From Sweltsa coloradensis (Eukaryota > Arthropoda > Insecta > Plecoptera > Chloroperlidae): a stretch of DNA of 64,000 nucleotides. This document shows, piece by piece, positions 27,250 through 38,815 of the stretch (positions within the stretch are counted from its first letter, which is position 1; each line of letters begins with the position of its first letter). A model generated the notes under the pieces. It was not told the DNA's origin. It made no database searches and worked only from the letters and a program-made list of their open reading frames with translations. The stretch lies in NCBI GenBank assembly GCA_024449915.1, contig JAMZAV010000793.1:209383-273382 (forward strand), written 5' to 3'. The translations under genes and the position numbers were made by a program.

Positions 27250-27740
27250 TTTACCCCCCCAAAATACAAAAATTTGTAAAAAAGACGGCAGCCAAGCTCT
27301 CCTTCAAAAGTCTTCGGGTGAATTTGCTGTGAGAATAGAAGTTGGGGCCAAGCTTTTTATTCTTTCTCCCTAGTTTCGCTTTGAAAATATGTAAGATCAT
27401 TTCGCCTGTTGACGAGCGCCAAGCCAACGATTTTTGGGGAAAAAAAGGGAAAATTTTAACTCGAAATCATAAAAAAATTCTTGGCCCATAAACCCAAATT
27501 CAATGGCCAAGTCATTTTTATGATTTCGCGTTTTAAAAATTTTATTTTCACCACAAAAATGTTGGCTTGGCGCTGGGTCAACAGGCGAAATGATCTTACA
27601 TATTTCAAAGCGAAACTAGGGAGAAGAAAAAAAAGCTTGGCCCTCAACTTCTATATCTCACAGCATTCACAGCCGAAGATTTTTGAAGAGAGCTTGGCTG
27701 CCGTTTTTTTTAAAAATTTTTGATTTTGGGGGGTTTACCC
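27250..27740. repeat. Fold-back (long inverted repeat) element, about 490 bp
   Basis: The left arm (about 27254-27480) and right arm (about 27487-27738) are imperfect reverse complements. Paired landmarks are ggcagccaagctct with gagagcttggctgcc, agtttcgctttgaaa with ttcaaagcgaaact, and catttcgcctgttga with tcaacaggcgaaatg. The ends carry C7 and G6 runs. There is almost no spacer, so RNA from either strand could form a long hairpin. It is typical of fold-back MITEs; no target-site duplication could be fixed. Confidence 0.85.
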
Positions 27741-27858
27741 ACATCTTTTTGTTGTCTTTCGCTATCAAGGTGTGAATGAGGACTTTAAATGATTAAATTT
27801 GTTAAGTTCAAAGTTGTTTTTTACATTTTTGGGCCCACGGTCCCCCAAAGATACCCCT

Positions 27859-28215
27859 TAAATAAATAAATAATAAAATTTTTTTTTAGAGTCTACCCAC
27901 TCAGTATATATAACTGATTTCAGGGGGGATTTTAAATCAAAGCAACCAAGCCAACCCTGCAGGCCCCGACGCAATCGACGAGTGAGCGATAACCAACCAA
28001 AGATCGATATTTTTAATAGGAAATATATCAATCAGTGGTATGGACAGTGCGAACATCCGCGGATCAACGCCAGAATCAACAAGGCCGATCCAGAACAACT
28101 CTGAAATTTATATGTGCTTCGTTGCTACGACGGCTCCCAAGTCACCGTTTACCAACTCCTAAGACAAGAACTGATAGACTTAAGTCCAAATCAGAAGTTA
28201 AAAAACTTCTGACTT
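27859..28215 (-). repeat. Dispersed repeat copy, inverted relative to 46.3-47.3 kb
   Basis: The stretch from agagtctacccactcag through gcaggccccgacgcaatcg and cagtggtatggacagtgcg to gatagacttaagtccaaatc is the reverse complement of segments at 46309-46500 and 47147-47290. This copy lacks the element that interrupts the other one, so it approximates the empty-site arrangement. Confidence 0.85.
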
Positions 28216-28880
28216 GAGCGGAAATCAAAACCCTGGCCCTTCTGCATTGGAAGCAGATACGCTAAAACAAGACCAACGAACTAGCGAAAGCACAGATATT
28301 TATAATGGTTAAGAGCATGTTTAATTTCAAGCTTGTTTTACAAAATTACTACCCCTGAGAAATTTACGCGTTTGATTTTGCTAGGACGGCCTCCAAAGTC
28401 ACCGTTACAAACTCCTAAGACAAGAATGATAGACATAAGTCCAAATCAGAAGTTAAAAAAACTTCTGACCTTTGAGCGGGAATCGAACCCTGGCCCTTCT
28501 GCATTGGAAGCAGATAACGCTAACAACAAGACCAACGCAACTAGCATAAGCACTAGATATTTATAATGGTTAAGAGCATTTTTTAATTTCAAGCTTGTAT
28601 ACAATTACTACGCCTGAGTAATTACGCGTTTTGATTTGCTAGGACGGCTCCAAATCACCGTTTACAAACTCCTAAGACAAGAAACTGATAGACTTAAGTC
28701 CAAATCGAAGTTAAAAAACTCGGACTTTAGCGGGAACGAACCCTGGCCTTCTGCATGAACAGATACGTAACAACAAGACCAAGCACTAGCATAAGCACTT
28801 GATATTTATAAGGTTAAGGCATGTTTAATTTCAAGCTTGTACAAATCAGCCTGAGTAATACGCGTTTTGATTGATTTGAT
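28125..28880 (-). repeat. Three-copy tandem array of a tRNA-Gly-derived SINE-like unit
   Basis: Units of about 257 bp start near 28125, 28381 and 28639. Each contains a minus-strand tRNA-like head at 28215-28280, 28473-28538 and 28728-28783. The middle one reads GCGTTGGTCTTGTTG, ttagcgttatctgcttcca, then cagggttcgattcccgctc, with an A-box-like start, a TCC anticodon-loop region and a B box as in tRNA-Gly(TCC). A body with the hairpin cagaagtt...aacttctg follows. The third copy has many one-base deletions. Confidence 0.8.
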
Positions 28881-29218
28881 TTTGTTTTCCCCGGTCCACT
28901 TGCACTGTTTTGGTATAGAGGTACATCTGAGATGTGGCCAAGTTTCAAAAGTTCAAGATGAAACTTTTTCGTTAGCTATTTATTATAAGAGACGGAATTA
29001 CCTACTTTGATAATTTTGTTTTTTTCGTACCACGTTAACAATTTTGGCTTTCAAATCAAAAAGTGATAAAGAATGAGAGATATCAAAATGTGATTCCAGT
29101 TTGAAACATCCAGTTGTAGCGTTTCTTTGAATGATCATTTCTTAAAGTTTCAAGTTTTTGTCATTGTTGGGCCCAGTTCATCAAATTTAGCCCCTTGTGT
29201 TTGGACGAAGATATTTAA

Positions 29219-29290
29219 ATGTTAATAGCATGTAAATTTCAAAGTTTACAAATACCAACCCTGTAATTACGCGTTGATTATCATCCAAAT
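29219..29290 (-). repeat. Fourth fragment of the 28 kb repeat unit
   Basis: aatgttaatagcatgtaaatt through ctgtaattacgcgttgatt resembles the segments at 28308-28380, 28569-28640 and 28810-28880. Sequence between 28881 and 29218 is unrelated and may be part of a larger decayed element. Confidence 0.6.
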
Positions 29291-30179
29291 TTTTGATTTA
29301 CTCCGAGTCCCTGATTTACCGATTTGGTTTTGAAAGCAAAAGCATCTTTCTAACGTGAAATACTAAGGTGGTCGCATAGTTTCATAGTTCTTAAGATTAC
29401 CGTTTCTCTGTAGGCTAAAGAACTGCCGCGGAGAAATGCACCCACCCACCCACCAGCAACCACCCACGCATGCAGCCCAGCCACAGCCACCAGTCCAGCC
29501 CTAAGGAATTTGACCGATTGAGAGGGCGTTTTTACATGAACGAGTTGTCGGTCGGGTTGATTTTTTTTTGCTAATGTCTGGACCCTACCAGGTCATATAC
29601 CGAGTTTCCAAGATTGTAACTCTTTCGGGGCGGCGTGTGCAATTACTGGAAACACCAAACTCTTCGTAGGTATTATAGGTGTATGATTGATTCTTCGTGT
29701 ATTTGATTTCTTTGAAAGGTTTGCCTAGCTGCGTCGCTTGTGCAGGTCGACTACGTTCGCCCTAGATAATGGGGATGACTATCTTCCACAATTGTGTTTT
29801 CCAAAACGGTATCATTCAATCTCTTAAATTGTTTCAAACGTGTATCATCAATAACTTTATTTCATTATTTGTTTCTTTTTATTATAGGAACAAACTTGTT
29901 TCATAACGTGTGCTCTGACTGCATTGAAATATATTGAATTGTAACAAATTTGAAGTGGTTTAAAGTGAGCGTACAACATGGCAATGCCAAACTTTAACAA
30001 TATCAACCGAAGACAAATAAGAGACCGCTAGCGACTCCGACTCGTATAAACCTCAGAGTTAGCGCCACTGACCACTATTGTTGTTTTGTACCTTATATTA
30101 GTTGCTTTTCCCACACAAAAACACACCCTAAAGCTCATCCGATGATAGAATTCGTCCAGGAATGAGTAGATCACGCGCA

Positions 30180-30380
30180 GCACAACAATGTGTACGCCGG
30201 GGTTTTTGGGGGGTAGAAAATTCTGGTAATTCCGCCCCCAGCTGATTGATGTCACTGGATTACATTTCCCCCCAGCCCCGCCCGGGAATGTTTGCAGTGG
30301 GATTCCTTGCATGTATAATGTCCCGTCTCCCGTGGTCGTTTGGGCGCTGGGCTGCTGGGCTTGGAGCCGCAGATAACGCC
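30180..30380. promoter_or_regulatory. GC-rich patch with a PBC/Hox-type site
   Basis: The patch contains CAGCTGATTGATGTCACTGG (30239-30258): a CAGCTG E-box overlapping TGATTGAT, the PBC-Hox consensus, followed closely by ggatta (Otx/bicoid type). Exd/Hox input into hth would fit known cross-regulation, but the site is only a motif match. Confidence 0.3.
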
Positions 30381-33300
30381 AACAATTCCCTACCCTCCAT
30401 ACATGCTGACACTTATAAATACGGAATACAATTTGAAATAGCTGACGTGCTTTTCGAATTTTAAAATGTTTTTTACCATACGGATAGTAATTTAATGTTT
30501 GTTTGGGTTGAGAGTTGGAAGGCAAAACACGTCAACATCAGATCTCTAGCTGTAAAGTTACTATTGTTGATCGTATGTAATTTATCAATATATTATACAA
30601 TCAAATAAATAGTTATTTAATATAAGCAAATGGCTACCAAAAGAAACTGTAGTTGTTGGTGATTCTTAAATTAAACATCACATGCCACTTTGAAAAGTAA
30701 TAACAAATATTATATTACGATGATCTACTTACTACTTGTAAATTACGTGTGGTTATGAATCTCATTAATAAGGAAAATGTGTACATTTTGTCACTGGCCA
30801 GAGTACAGAAATAAAACAATTTGATTTTTAAATATAAAAAAATTGATAACATCAATTCCGCTTGTAATTGCACGATGGCATCCTGGTGTACAACATGTCA
30901 CACAAGACACGTTGTTACAGATCGTGTCTTGCGGCATTATTCTGTCGAAAGACAAGAAAAGGCGTCTCAGACACTTGTCCCCGCCATGCTGGGAACAGGG
31001 GTCGTTCGTTCCATGGCTCAGTGTTTGGGGGTGCTGTTATTTATAGCCCCCTTCTATCAGCTGTTGGCGAAAGATTAATGATACGTGGGGATTTTTTTCT
31101 TCTACTGAATGAAAAAAAAAACACTTTTTCTGTAACTTTGAAATATCTCCGTCTCTGTCTGCGTCTTGGTAGTCGCATGTCGCGCTGTCTTCGTCCCCGT
31201 GATGGTGGTCGAGGTCTGTAGCTCTCTCTCTAAATCACTGTTTTCTCGTTACTCAACAAGATCATTACGGTTCGTGTGATCCAGTATTCTGGCGCAGGAT
31301 CCCAGCCGCGGCTGATATATTGGTGACAACCACGAACCATTCCTCAATCATCAAGATTTCTTAGTGACTTCCTCGTTGAAAAGAAGGAATGAACTTTACG
31401 GTTATGTCAAAACAGATCAGTCTCAAATCTTTTTAGATGACAACTTCTTTCTTCACCGCTGTTCAGCTTTCGGCTTTTTGTTTCTAAATATGACAAACTA
31501 GAAATTAAGCGAACAAGATAAAGAACGTATAATTTCGCCCACCTTTCAAGTTTCAACAATACCATTTTTTTTTTTTTTACCCATGCTCAACACGTAATAT
31601 CACTTGCAGTTGCATACAAATACAAATAATTGTGCCTACAGAAATTGAACGCATGGCTCTACGTTTAGGTCAAGGAACAACAACAAGGAAGGGTCAACAT
31701 GTATTTAGGACATGTCGTTTGAGGATGTATTATAAAAACGAGCGATGTATTATATTTACATTGTAAACATAAAAAATTGAAGAAAATCAATAAATACTTC
31801 AGAACACAAACACAAGAGGAAGAATTGATTGTTGATGAAGGCCAAGGCCTCTGATCACGTGAGATAAAAGTCTCCAATAGGCTCGATGGCATTTCTTCAA
31901 AAGCGGAAAGTAAATATACGCACACGTACACAAATCGATACGTATTATACGCAAATATTTTGTTTTATCAAACCAGTTACTGATGTTTGTGTTTCCAGTG
32001 TTGGCAACGCGAGTTCGTGCTCCACATGGCGTCACTCAGAGTTGAGTTGAGACAGTAGCTCAAGACGCCTCAACCGCAGCCATAAGCACTCTCATTTGTA
32101 GATCTCTGCATCGATGCAAGAGAGAACTAAGAGGTCAAAACCGGGTCAACGACGAAGCTGCAAGGCATACTCAGCCGAGAGTACCTCAGCTGGTCTTTTA
32201 TTCCAATCTTCGAATATTACAGTTTATAGCTGCAAGTGGCGGAGGGTGTAATGCTCCAGGGAGGGGGAGGGCTAACACTCGGGGAACGAATGGACACATG
32301 TAAGAGGTGCGGGTTGCGGGGCTGCCAGGGGATAAAGTAGGATCACACGGACGGAAATAACGCAGGGGAAAGCGGAAATTTGAACAGAGCAAAAGCTGAA
32401 GAAATGGTATTTTTTGTAGGAAATGTGTCCAAGATATTTGTAGTATTGCTTACATGAGTAGCGAACCTGAGCTAACACATTTCCCCCCTTTTTTTAGGCC
32501 GACAATGAACCGACAATGACAGAATTCAAAATAATTCTTCTATGTGTAGAAATATTGAACAATAACGGTGGTGTAATTTCAGTAAAAATAATAATTATTG
32601 AAATGTAACTTCCATTGTCTGTGTCCATACAGAAGCTAGCACTTCCACCAGTTCTTATTAGCACGAAGTAGGCTAAAGTAGCACTTGTGTTTGTGCGCTG
32701 GGGAATAGAGTAGCTAGGCAAAGGAATGCTCCTCCTAACCAAACAAAACACAAGCGTTCTGAAAATAATTACGATAAAATTAAAGTTTTACTCTTGATAC
32801 AGAATATAAAAAAAACTGTTTCGGCGTCATTATCTCTCTTCCGCTGAGAAAAGTTGAAATCTTCTTTTAAATCCCTAATGAAATTGCTAGCTACTAATCA
32901 CCACGCTACCTTCCCCTGTCACGTGATAGTAATTACCATCCCCTCTTTTCTTTTCTTTCTCAAAAACAAAAAACGGGATCTTCTCGCGCACGTATCTTAA
33001 TTAAAATTCGCCGAGTTAGGCGTCGCACGACAGAAAAAAAGGGGTCGTCTACGAGACGCAAATTCGTTGGTACATAATTATAGCTAGGAAGGACTCTCGC
33101 ACTGAAGAATTGTAGAAAGCAACCGACATAAAGAGAAAAGATTCTCCAGAGATGCCATAAGATAACGTATTTTAGCAAGCCAAGCTATGCGAAGACGAGC
33201 TTGAAAATGTAAATGTATAATTTACCATTACGTTATGTGTCATGTATTACGTACTAAAGGTTTTGTTAATCTCACCGCCTTTAGAATTTACACCTACACG

Positions 33301-34327
33301 ACTGGACTTGACTTGAAGACGCGAGTCGGTGTTCTTTTAAGGATTATAACAGAATCCTCTTTGATATGCCTTTCATAGTTGAAAAAGTATTAAGAATGAA
33401 TGCTTCAGAGTTAAATAAATATCTTTGACAGCAGCTAAGCTTGAATCTCACCTTCAAATAGCTGCCTCCACTTCATCTTAGCAGTCATTGTGCTAGCCAG
33501 ACAGCCTCCCCCCCACCCAATTCCCCTCTTCATTCACGCATTCGAGTGAATTATCCACCTCATCCCACAAACAGAAATAAAAGAGCATCTTATTTTAGGC
33601 ATGATTAGATATCTTATATGAAGAGATAGAAGCAGAAAAAAAGAGTTTTGTACTTTAATCTTTTCGGAATATGTGTATCCCTAATACCTATTTATATTGA
33701 ATAAGAATGACAGGACCTATGTCAAACAATATTCAGGAACCAAGTATCCTTTTTTTGGCGTCCAACTTTTATGTTAATTTAAATAGGGAAATGTTAAGTT
33801 ACACAATATCTTGCTTGCTAGGAATGTACTTTAAAGTTTGGATTTATGTAGGAATTGAATACTAACAGTGATTAAATTTCGGAACACCGTTGTCAAAACC
33901 AAATAATAACGTTTTGGAATAAACCAAGACAAAAATCAAACACACATAAGTGTAAGATTTTTAAAATATGTTATTTGTTAGCCCTACTGCTGCTCTGTTA
34001 GTAATATTCTATAATAAATATGGACTCTACAATTGGTATGGATGGAACGTCAGGATTTTAATAATAATATACGTTGGTTGAAACAATATCTGACAGTGTA
34101 TGTCATTGTCAATGAAAAGCAAAAAAAATATGTAAATCAACCACAAGGTTCTGATTCCAACTTGTAATATTTCTCAGGTATCACGTTTGTTTATACATTA
34201 TTACACAGGCAAATCGGTTCGTCTTAATATCCGACCACACAGGTAGGCCTACTGCGAATTGAGTCAGCCCCATACGAATGATGTGATGGCTTCCTTCCAA
34301 GCCGGAGTGAGTGCGCACGCAAACATG

Positions 34328-34368
34328 TGACGTCACCAATGCACTTGTCCTATCGCCATTCTAATTGG
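34328..34368. promoter_or_regulatory. CRE with adjacent CCAAT boxes
   Basis: TGACGTCA (34328-34335) is followed immediately by CCAAT (34336-34340) and by ATTGG (34364-34368). It is one of four full CRE palindromes in the window. Confidence 0.35.
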
Positions 34369-34691
34369 CAAGGTTATTCGGTGGGTAATGAAGCATTGCG
34401 ACTCAATGCAATGTACGACCACATTAATTTCATCTGTTATGCTAGTTAGATTATAAATGAAGCGAGTCTCGTTTTTTCAAGTCTCATTCAAAGAAAAGAG
34501 TTTGTGCCAGTGTTGGTGGCATTACTCCCACTGTAAATGCTTCCAGGGAAGGCTCCGAATAAGCAGTGTAGTGAGTAGAAATAAAACAAGAAATAATGTT
34601 AAAACTTTAACATACGACCACTTTTAGAACTCACTTGTACATCTCAAGTTTATACTTTGTAGCGTTTGCACCTTATTATATTTGCAAAAAA

Positions 34692-34964
34692 CAACATTGA
34701 TTTATGTTGCCATCTTCTGTATGATCCCTGGTGGCTGTTTCGTCGTGTCCGATGATGAGCACTGCTCGACGTTTCGCCACCATGTTGGTGGCTTCTTACA
34801 AGAATCATTCTTGATCATTCTTGAAGAAGCCACCAAATGGGTTGGCAGAAACGTCGAGCAGTGCCTCATCATCGACACGACGAAACAGCCCAGGGATCAT
34901 ACAGAAGACATCTACGGGTCGTGAACGCTACAACATCTCAACATTGATTTATGTTGCCATCTTC
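34692..34964. repeat. Palindromic element inside a 26 bp direct repeat
   Basis: Imperfect arms run inward from 34714 and 34908 to a centre near 34811, with paired landmarks gtatgatccctgg/ccagggatcatac and actgctcgacgtttc/gaaacgtcgagcagt. A 26 bp sequence (caacattgat...catcttc) occurs at 34692-34717 and again at 34939-34964. Each arm contains a hairpin (gccacc/ggtggc type) followed by GAAACGTCG. Confidence 0.85.
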
Positions 34965-37197
34965 ATTATAAGAAAGTAACAGTCCTAATCATTGCCCGAA
35001 TCAGTCCAAAATTGTCCACAACATACTCTCATTTTAAAAATAATATTAAATGCTGTTATTACTTTCAACATATTATTGGTGGTTGGCATGGTGAAACAGT
35101 AATGATAGTAGTAAATATTATTGCTATTTTTAGTACCGATATCGACCATTATAAAATGTAAAACATGATTTATACTTTCGTTTTGTTATCGTTACCATTT
35201 TGTCACTTGCAAGAGTTCAAAACTCGCGTGATGTGTGAAATTCTCCAACCTATCCTGGGATGAAAGTCAAACTATTGACAGTTAACCTGCTCACTTGAAG
35301 AAAGAAGTAACGCGATACAAGAACGAGCACTAAATTATAAGTTTAGTTGTTAGTAATTAGGTCATACGATTGAAACAATAATAAGTAAGATAGCCCTACA
35401 AACTTATGAGTGATCGTATCCAGGCTAAGCGAAATGTCCAAGCACTCTTTCGAAGTTTCAAGGCGTGAAATCTCAGTTTAGACCGCAATTAATTTCCTAG
35501 ACGTAAGTTATTTCATTTGGTTGCAACTTTGGTGGCGTGCCTAAATTTTTAGGTAAACGAGTAAATTTATATATGCACCTTGTAAATCGTCACGGACGGA
35601 GTGGGATGAAATAGTGTATTTTCTCGGCATAAATCTTCCCACGCGAGTTAAATGATTATCTTGAGATGCATCTACGGTGATTAAGGATTAAATAATTGCA
35701 ATTCTCCCTTTTTGGATAATTATGTACACGCAAAGTTAGATTTAAAACTAAGTAAAATGCATCAAACCCCCTTCCGGTAACTAAACAAAATATTTAACAC
35801 AAAATTGATTCGAATGAATGTATAGTTAAAAGTATATATTTGCTTAATCCTACATTGAAAAGAACATCACCATGGAATTAAAAGTATCAGCCGGCTCTCC
35901 CATGAAGTAATTATAAAAGTATAGTATAAACCAGTAAACTTATAATAATTTCACTTTGTATTGATGAATATTGTGAGCTTTTTTTAAACAAGAATCCGAA
36001 CTTTATTTCTGGATACATCAATCTCCCAAACGTAGAATTCTTTCATTATTTAAAAAAATAAAAGTTGCAAAAGAACAATATATTTTAACATACATCAAGT
36101 TTGCAAGTAAACAAGTACAGGGGCATAACTCAATCTGGTTGATTAGTGTAAAATATAACGCAATTATTGCGGTTGAGTTATAACTTACCGTCCAATGATT
36201 TTCTACGACAAAATTCGGATCGACTAAAATATTTGTTGTAGAAACTAATGTTCAAAGTATTTTCGCGTGGTACATTGGCCCTGTTTCTTCATCACGACTC
36301 TATGTTCCTATAATAGGAAGTGGATGTACGCAATTCAGTTTGGCAGGTTATTTAAATATTCTGCAAGGAAATTATCATTGAGCTTCAAGGCAATTCAACT
36401 ATCCATCACTATAAACCATAATCTTTACGTCAGTTTGCACAATAATAACTCCGCCTCCAGTCAATTCGAACCGGTAAATAGACTTTAAAGAAAGCTATGG
36501 AAACATTGCGCAAGTGTGCAGGATATTTGAGGAAAATGCAAAATGGAGATTGCGATGCTCCGTTTAACTGCATCCTGTCAATAAGGTAATAAATCAAGAT
36601 AGTAAGCTGGCTTAGTCGTAACAACCACTATAACTGCAGCTTTGAGTTCCAATACTTGCACTGCCTTGTCAAGCATCTCTATTTTTCTTCAGTCTTTTTA
36701 TGCAATTATTGTTCTTCCTCTACATCCATCCAAAGCTAACCAAATTTCCACTTTTTATGAATGCGAAGCAAGGTTGTCAATTGTCATAATATCTAGTTCC
36801 GAAATTAATTGAACATGAATTTATAGTAGGAACTGTGATAATGAGTAAAATGATTCTATGAAATTGATTCCTAAGTTTCGCATCGCTCAAAAATTATACA
36901 AACGTTTTCTGGGAGAAATTTATAAATGAAATATTTTGATGTTATTGCTTGCCAAAATGTCAGAGTATTTGCATTCAGAACGATTTATCTTTGGTACAAC
37001 ACCGTTTATACTATCCATTGGCTAGCCCATTGATAGCGCCCCTCAAAATGACTTCCTAGTTTTTAACTTGTACAAATATTGTTTGTACACACCGAACGCC
37101 CTTGTTTTAATAGGGAGATCTTTCGATAAATACTGAATACCAAATTACCTAAATAGCACCGTGTTTGTTTGACCGGCCGGCCAGGCGGGTGTTATGA

Positions 37198-37234
37198 GGG
37201 GGGGAGGGAGGGGGGCTGATGCTGGACTGGGGGG
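37198..37234 (+). other. G-quadruplex-type motif
   Basis: G runs at 37198-37204, 37206-37208, 37210-37215 and 37229-37234 have loops of 1, 1 and 13 bases. Confidence 0.45.
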
Positions 37235-37919
37235 ATTAGAAAGACGTGGAGTTAATGACGTGTGCAAACTAAAGCCCGGATCAAGCCCGCCGGTCGGGAG
37301 ATACGCACCCCCCCCCCCCACAACCACCCTCTAAACACCAGAGTACATTGCTTGCAAATACTCGCTTCCAAACAAAATCAATGGCAATATATTGAAAGTT
37401 ACAACCATTTCATTGCTAAAATATATTTAGCCGTTATGGCAAACCCGAAATTGTAAATTTATTGTAATTCTAAAAATGTAAACAATAGCATGTCAAACAA
37501 GCTCGAATTACAAATCGTTGCCTCCAATCCGCCATTCTTCCTAATCATAGAACGAAACATAACCAAACATCAAGTTGTGCAACATTCGATTGTCATTTCT
37601 TTCCAGAACCCTGCAATTTCTAGCAGAAAACTTTTTTTACAGAAACTCTGATTTTTAAATTTTCCAAAACGCATATTTCCAGTCAACACAAAATAAACAA
37701 ATAGCGCGCGTATGCAATCGAGTCGAGTCACACTTGGTCAGTGGTGAGTGGGGACGCAAAGCGCCGCTTCCCAGTGACGGCGCCACCTGTACACGGCTCC
37801 ATCATTCCACGCCCTCCGCCTACAGATGTAATTTCAATGGGAAGCGAATGATTCCACCAGGTAGTAATTCACATCCAGGGATGGCCTGATTTAGAATGTT
37901 TGGTTTTTCAGTAGACAGG

Positions 37920-38260
37920 AGGATCTCAGCCCGTATTTCCCCCGAGAGGTGCAGCCTTAACTCTGAGTTGTTAGGTTTGAGCAAGGTCTAGCTCGGATTG
38001 CTCCAGGTCCTACATCGAATCCGGCAGGAGGCTATCATTTAATTCCGGGTGACAGGTGGACAGGGCGAAAGGTTTCTACGGGATTTCCTCCGGGATACGA
38101 GATATAGAGACACTGCTATCTCAACGCAGACACAGTAATCTAGGACTCGGCCCCTTGCGACTTGCAAGGAATTACAGAGGCTACAAATACCAAACAGCCT
38201 GCGTGGACACTAGCTCGCTTGATCCTCTTTGCGAGTACTGAGTGCAACTAAGCCAAGGTA
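37920..38260. repeat. Possible decayed dispersed repeat
   Basis: This 340 bp stretch has balanced composition unlike its flanks and phrases such as gggatttcctccgggata that recall SINE bodies seen in invertebrate genomes. A 61-codon frame (38056-38241) is open but unrecognised. No second copy was found in the window, so the call is weak. Confidence 0.25.
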
Positions 38261-38552
38261 TCACGCAATCGTCGGACATTTCATCAGTATTCACCCCCCC
38301 CCCTTATTTTAAGAATAGTAATGTTTGTAGATGTTTCCATGCAGACTGACCTTTGGGCATCGCATATCCATATTATTCAAAATTCTTGTCTAGTTCGTTG
38401 ATAACAAAATAACCCATTTCCGTTCCCCACAATAAAATTACATTGTATAGCAAGCTAACTGTAAATAATTGTTATGTTAAAAACACACAAGTGCATGATA
38501 CATACATTCATTCCATATCTTTGTGATATCATGTTCTGTACATTATATGATA

Positions 38553-38633
38553 ATTAAATCAACAAGCTTCGTCCAATTTTATGGTTATGATTTAAAACCA
38601 TATCCATGAAGTTGGACGAAGCTGTTAAATTAA
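38553..38633. repeat. About 80 nt near-perfect hairpin, possible small-RNA precursor
   Basis: The arm aacaagcttcgtccaa...atggttatg (38561-38589) pairs with ccatatccatgaagttggac...gctgtt (38598-38625). Flanking ttaaat/atttaa-type bases extend the stem and the loop is short. Size and shape suit a microRNA precursor, a mirtron-like hairpin or a small palindromic MITE. I recognise no known microRNA seed. Confidence 0.6.
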
Positions 38634-38753
38634 ATATTGTTTTATAAACGAGCATATATAGCTAACGTTGTCATACGATGATGTGAAGCAAACTGTCAAC
38701 GTACGCGAATCTCTCTCAACACACTGGACAGTACGTCAGTGCAGATGCCCTGG

Positions 38754-38815
38754 CTCTGGCTGTGGGTGTGGGTGTGGGTGTCCGTGCACGCACGCACTGA
38801 GAGCCACAGCCAGAG
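38754..38815. repeat. Inverted repeat around a GTGGGT minisatellite
   Basis: ctctggctgtgg (38754-38765) and ccacagccagag (38804-38815) are perfect 12 bp inverted arms. The loop holds gtgggt repeats and the alternating tgcacgcacgca segment. Confidence 0.8.

Larger units (their letters stand above)
29291..34691. other. Intronic sequence, nothing coding recognised
   Basis: Includes a CCAC-rich tract (29440-29500), the GC-rich patch at 30180-30380, and TCACGTGA palindromes at 31855-31862 and 32919-32926. The longest open frame of the window (30028-30525 minus, 165 codons) lies here but looks fortuitous. Poly-T of 14 lies at 31565-31578. Confidence 0.5.

Noticed and set aside
30028..30525. Longest open frame in the window, 165 codons, minus strand
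   Set aside because: No recognisable domain, mixed composition, overlaps a GC-rich patch open on both strands, and no splice context; consistent with chance.
30821..31221. Overlapping frames in three plus-strand registers
   Set aside because: Several frames open at once in the same GC-richer patch indicates composition rather than coding.
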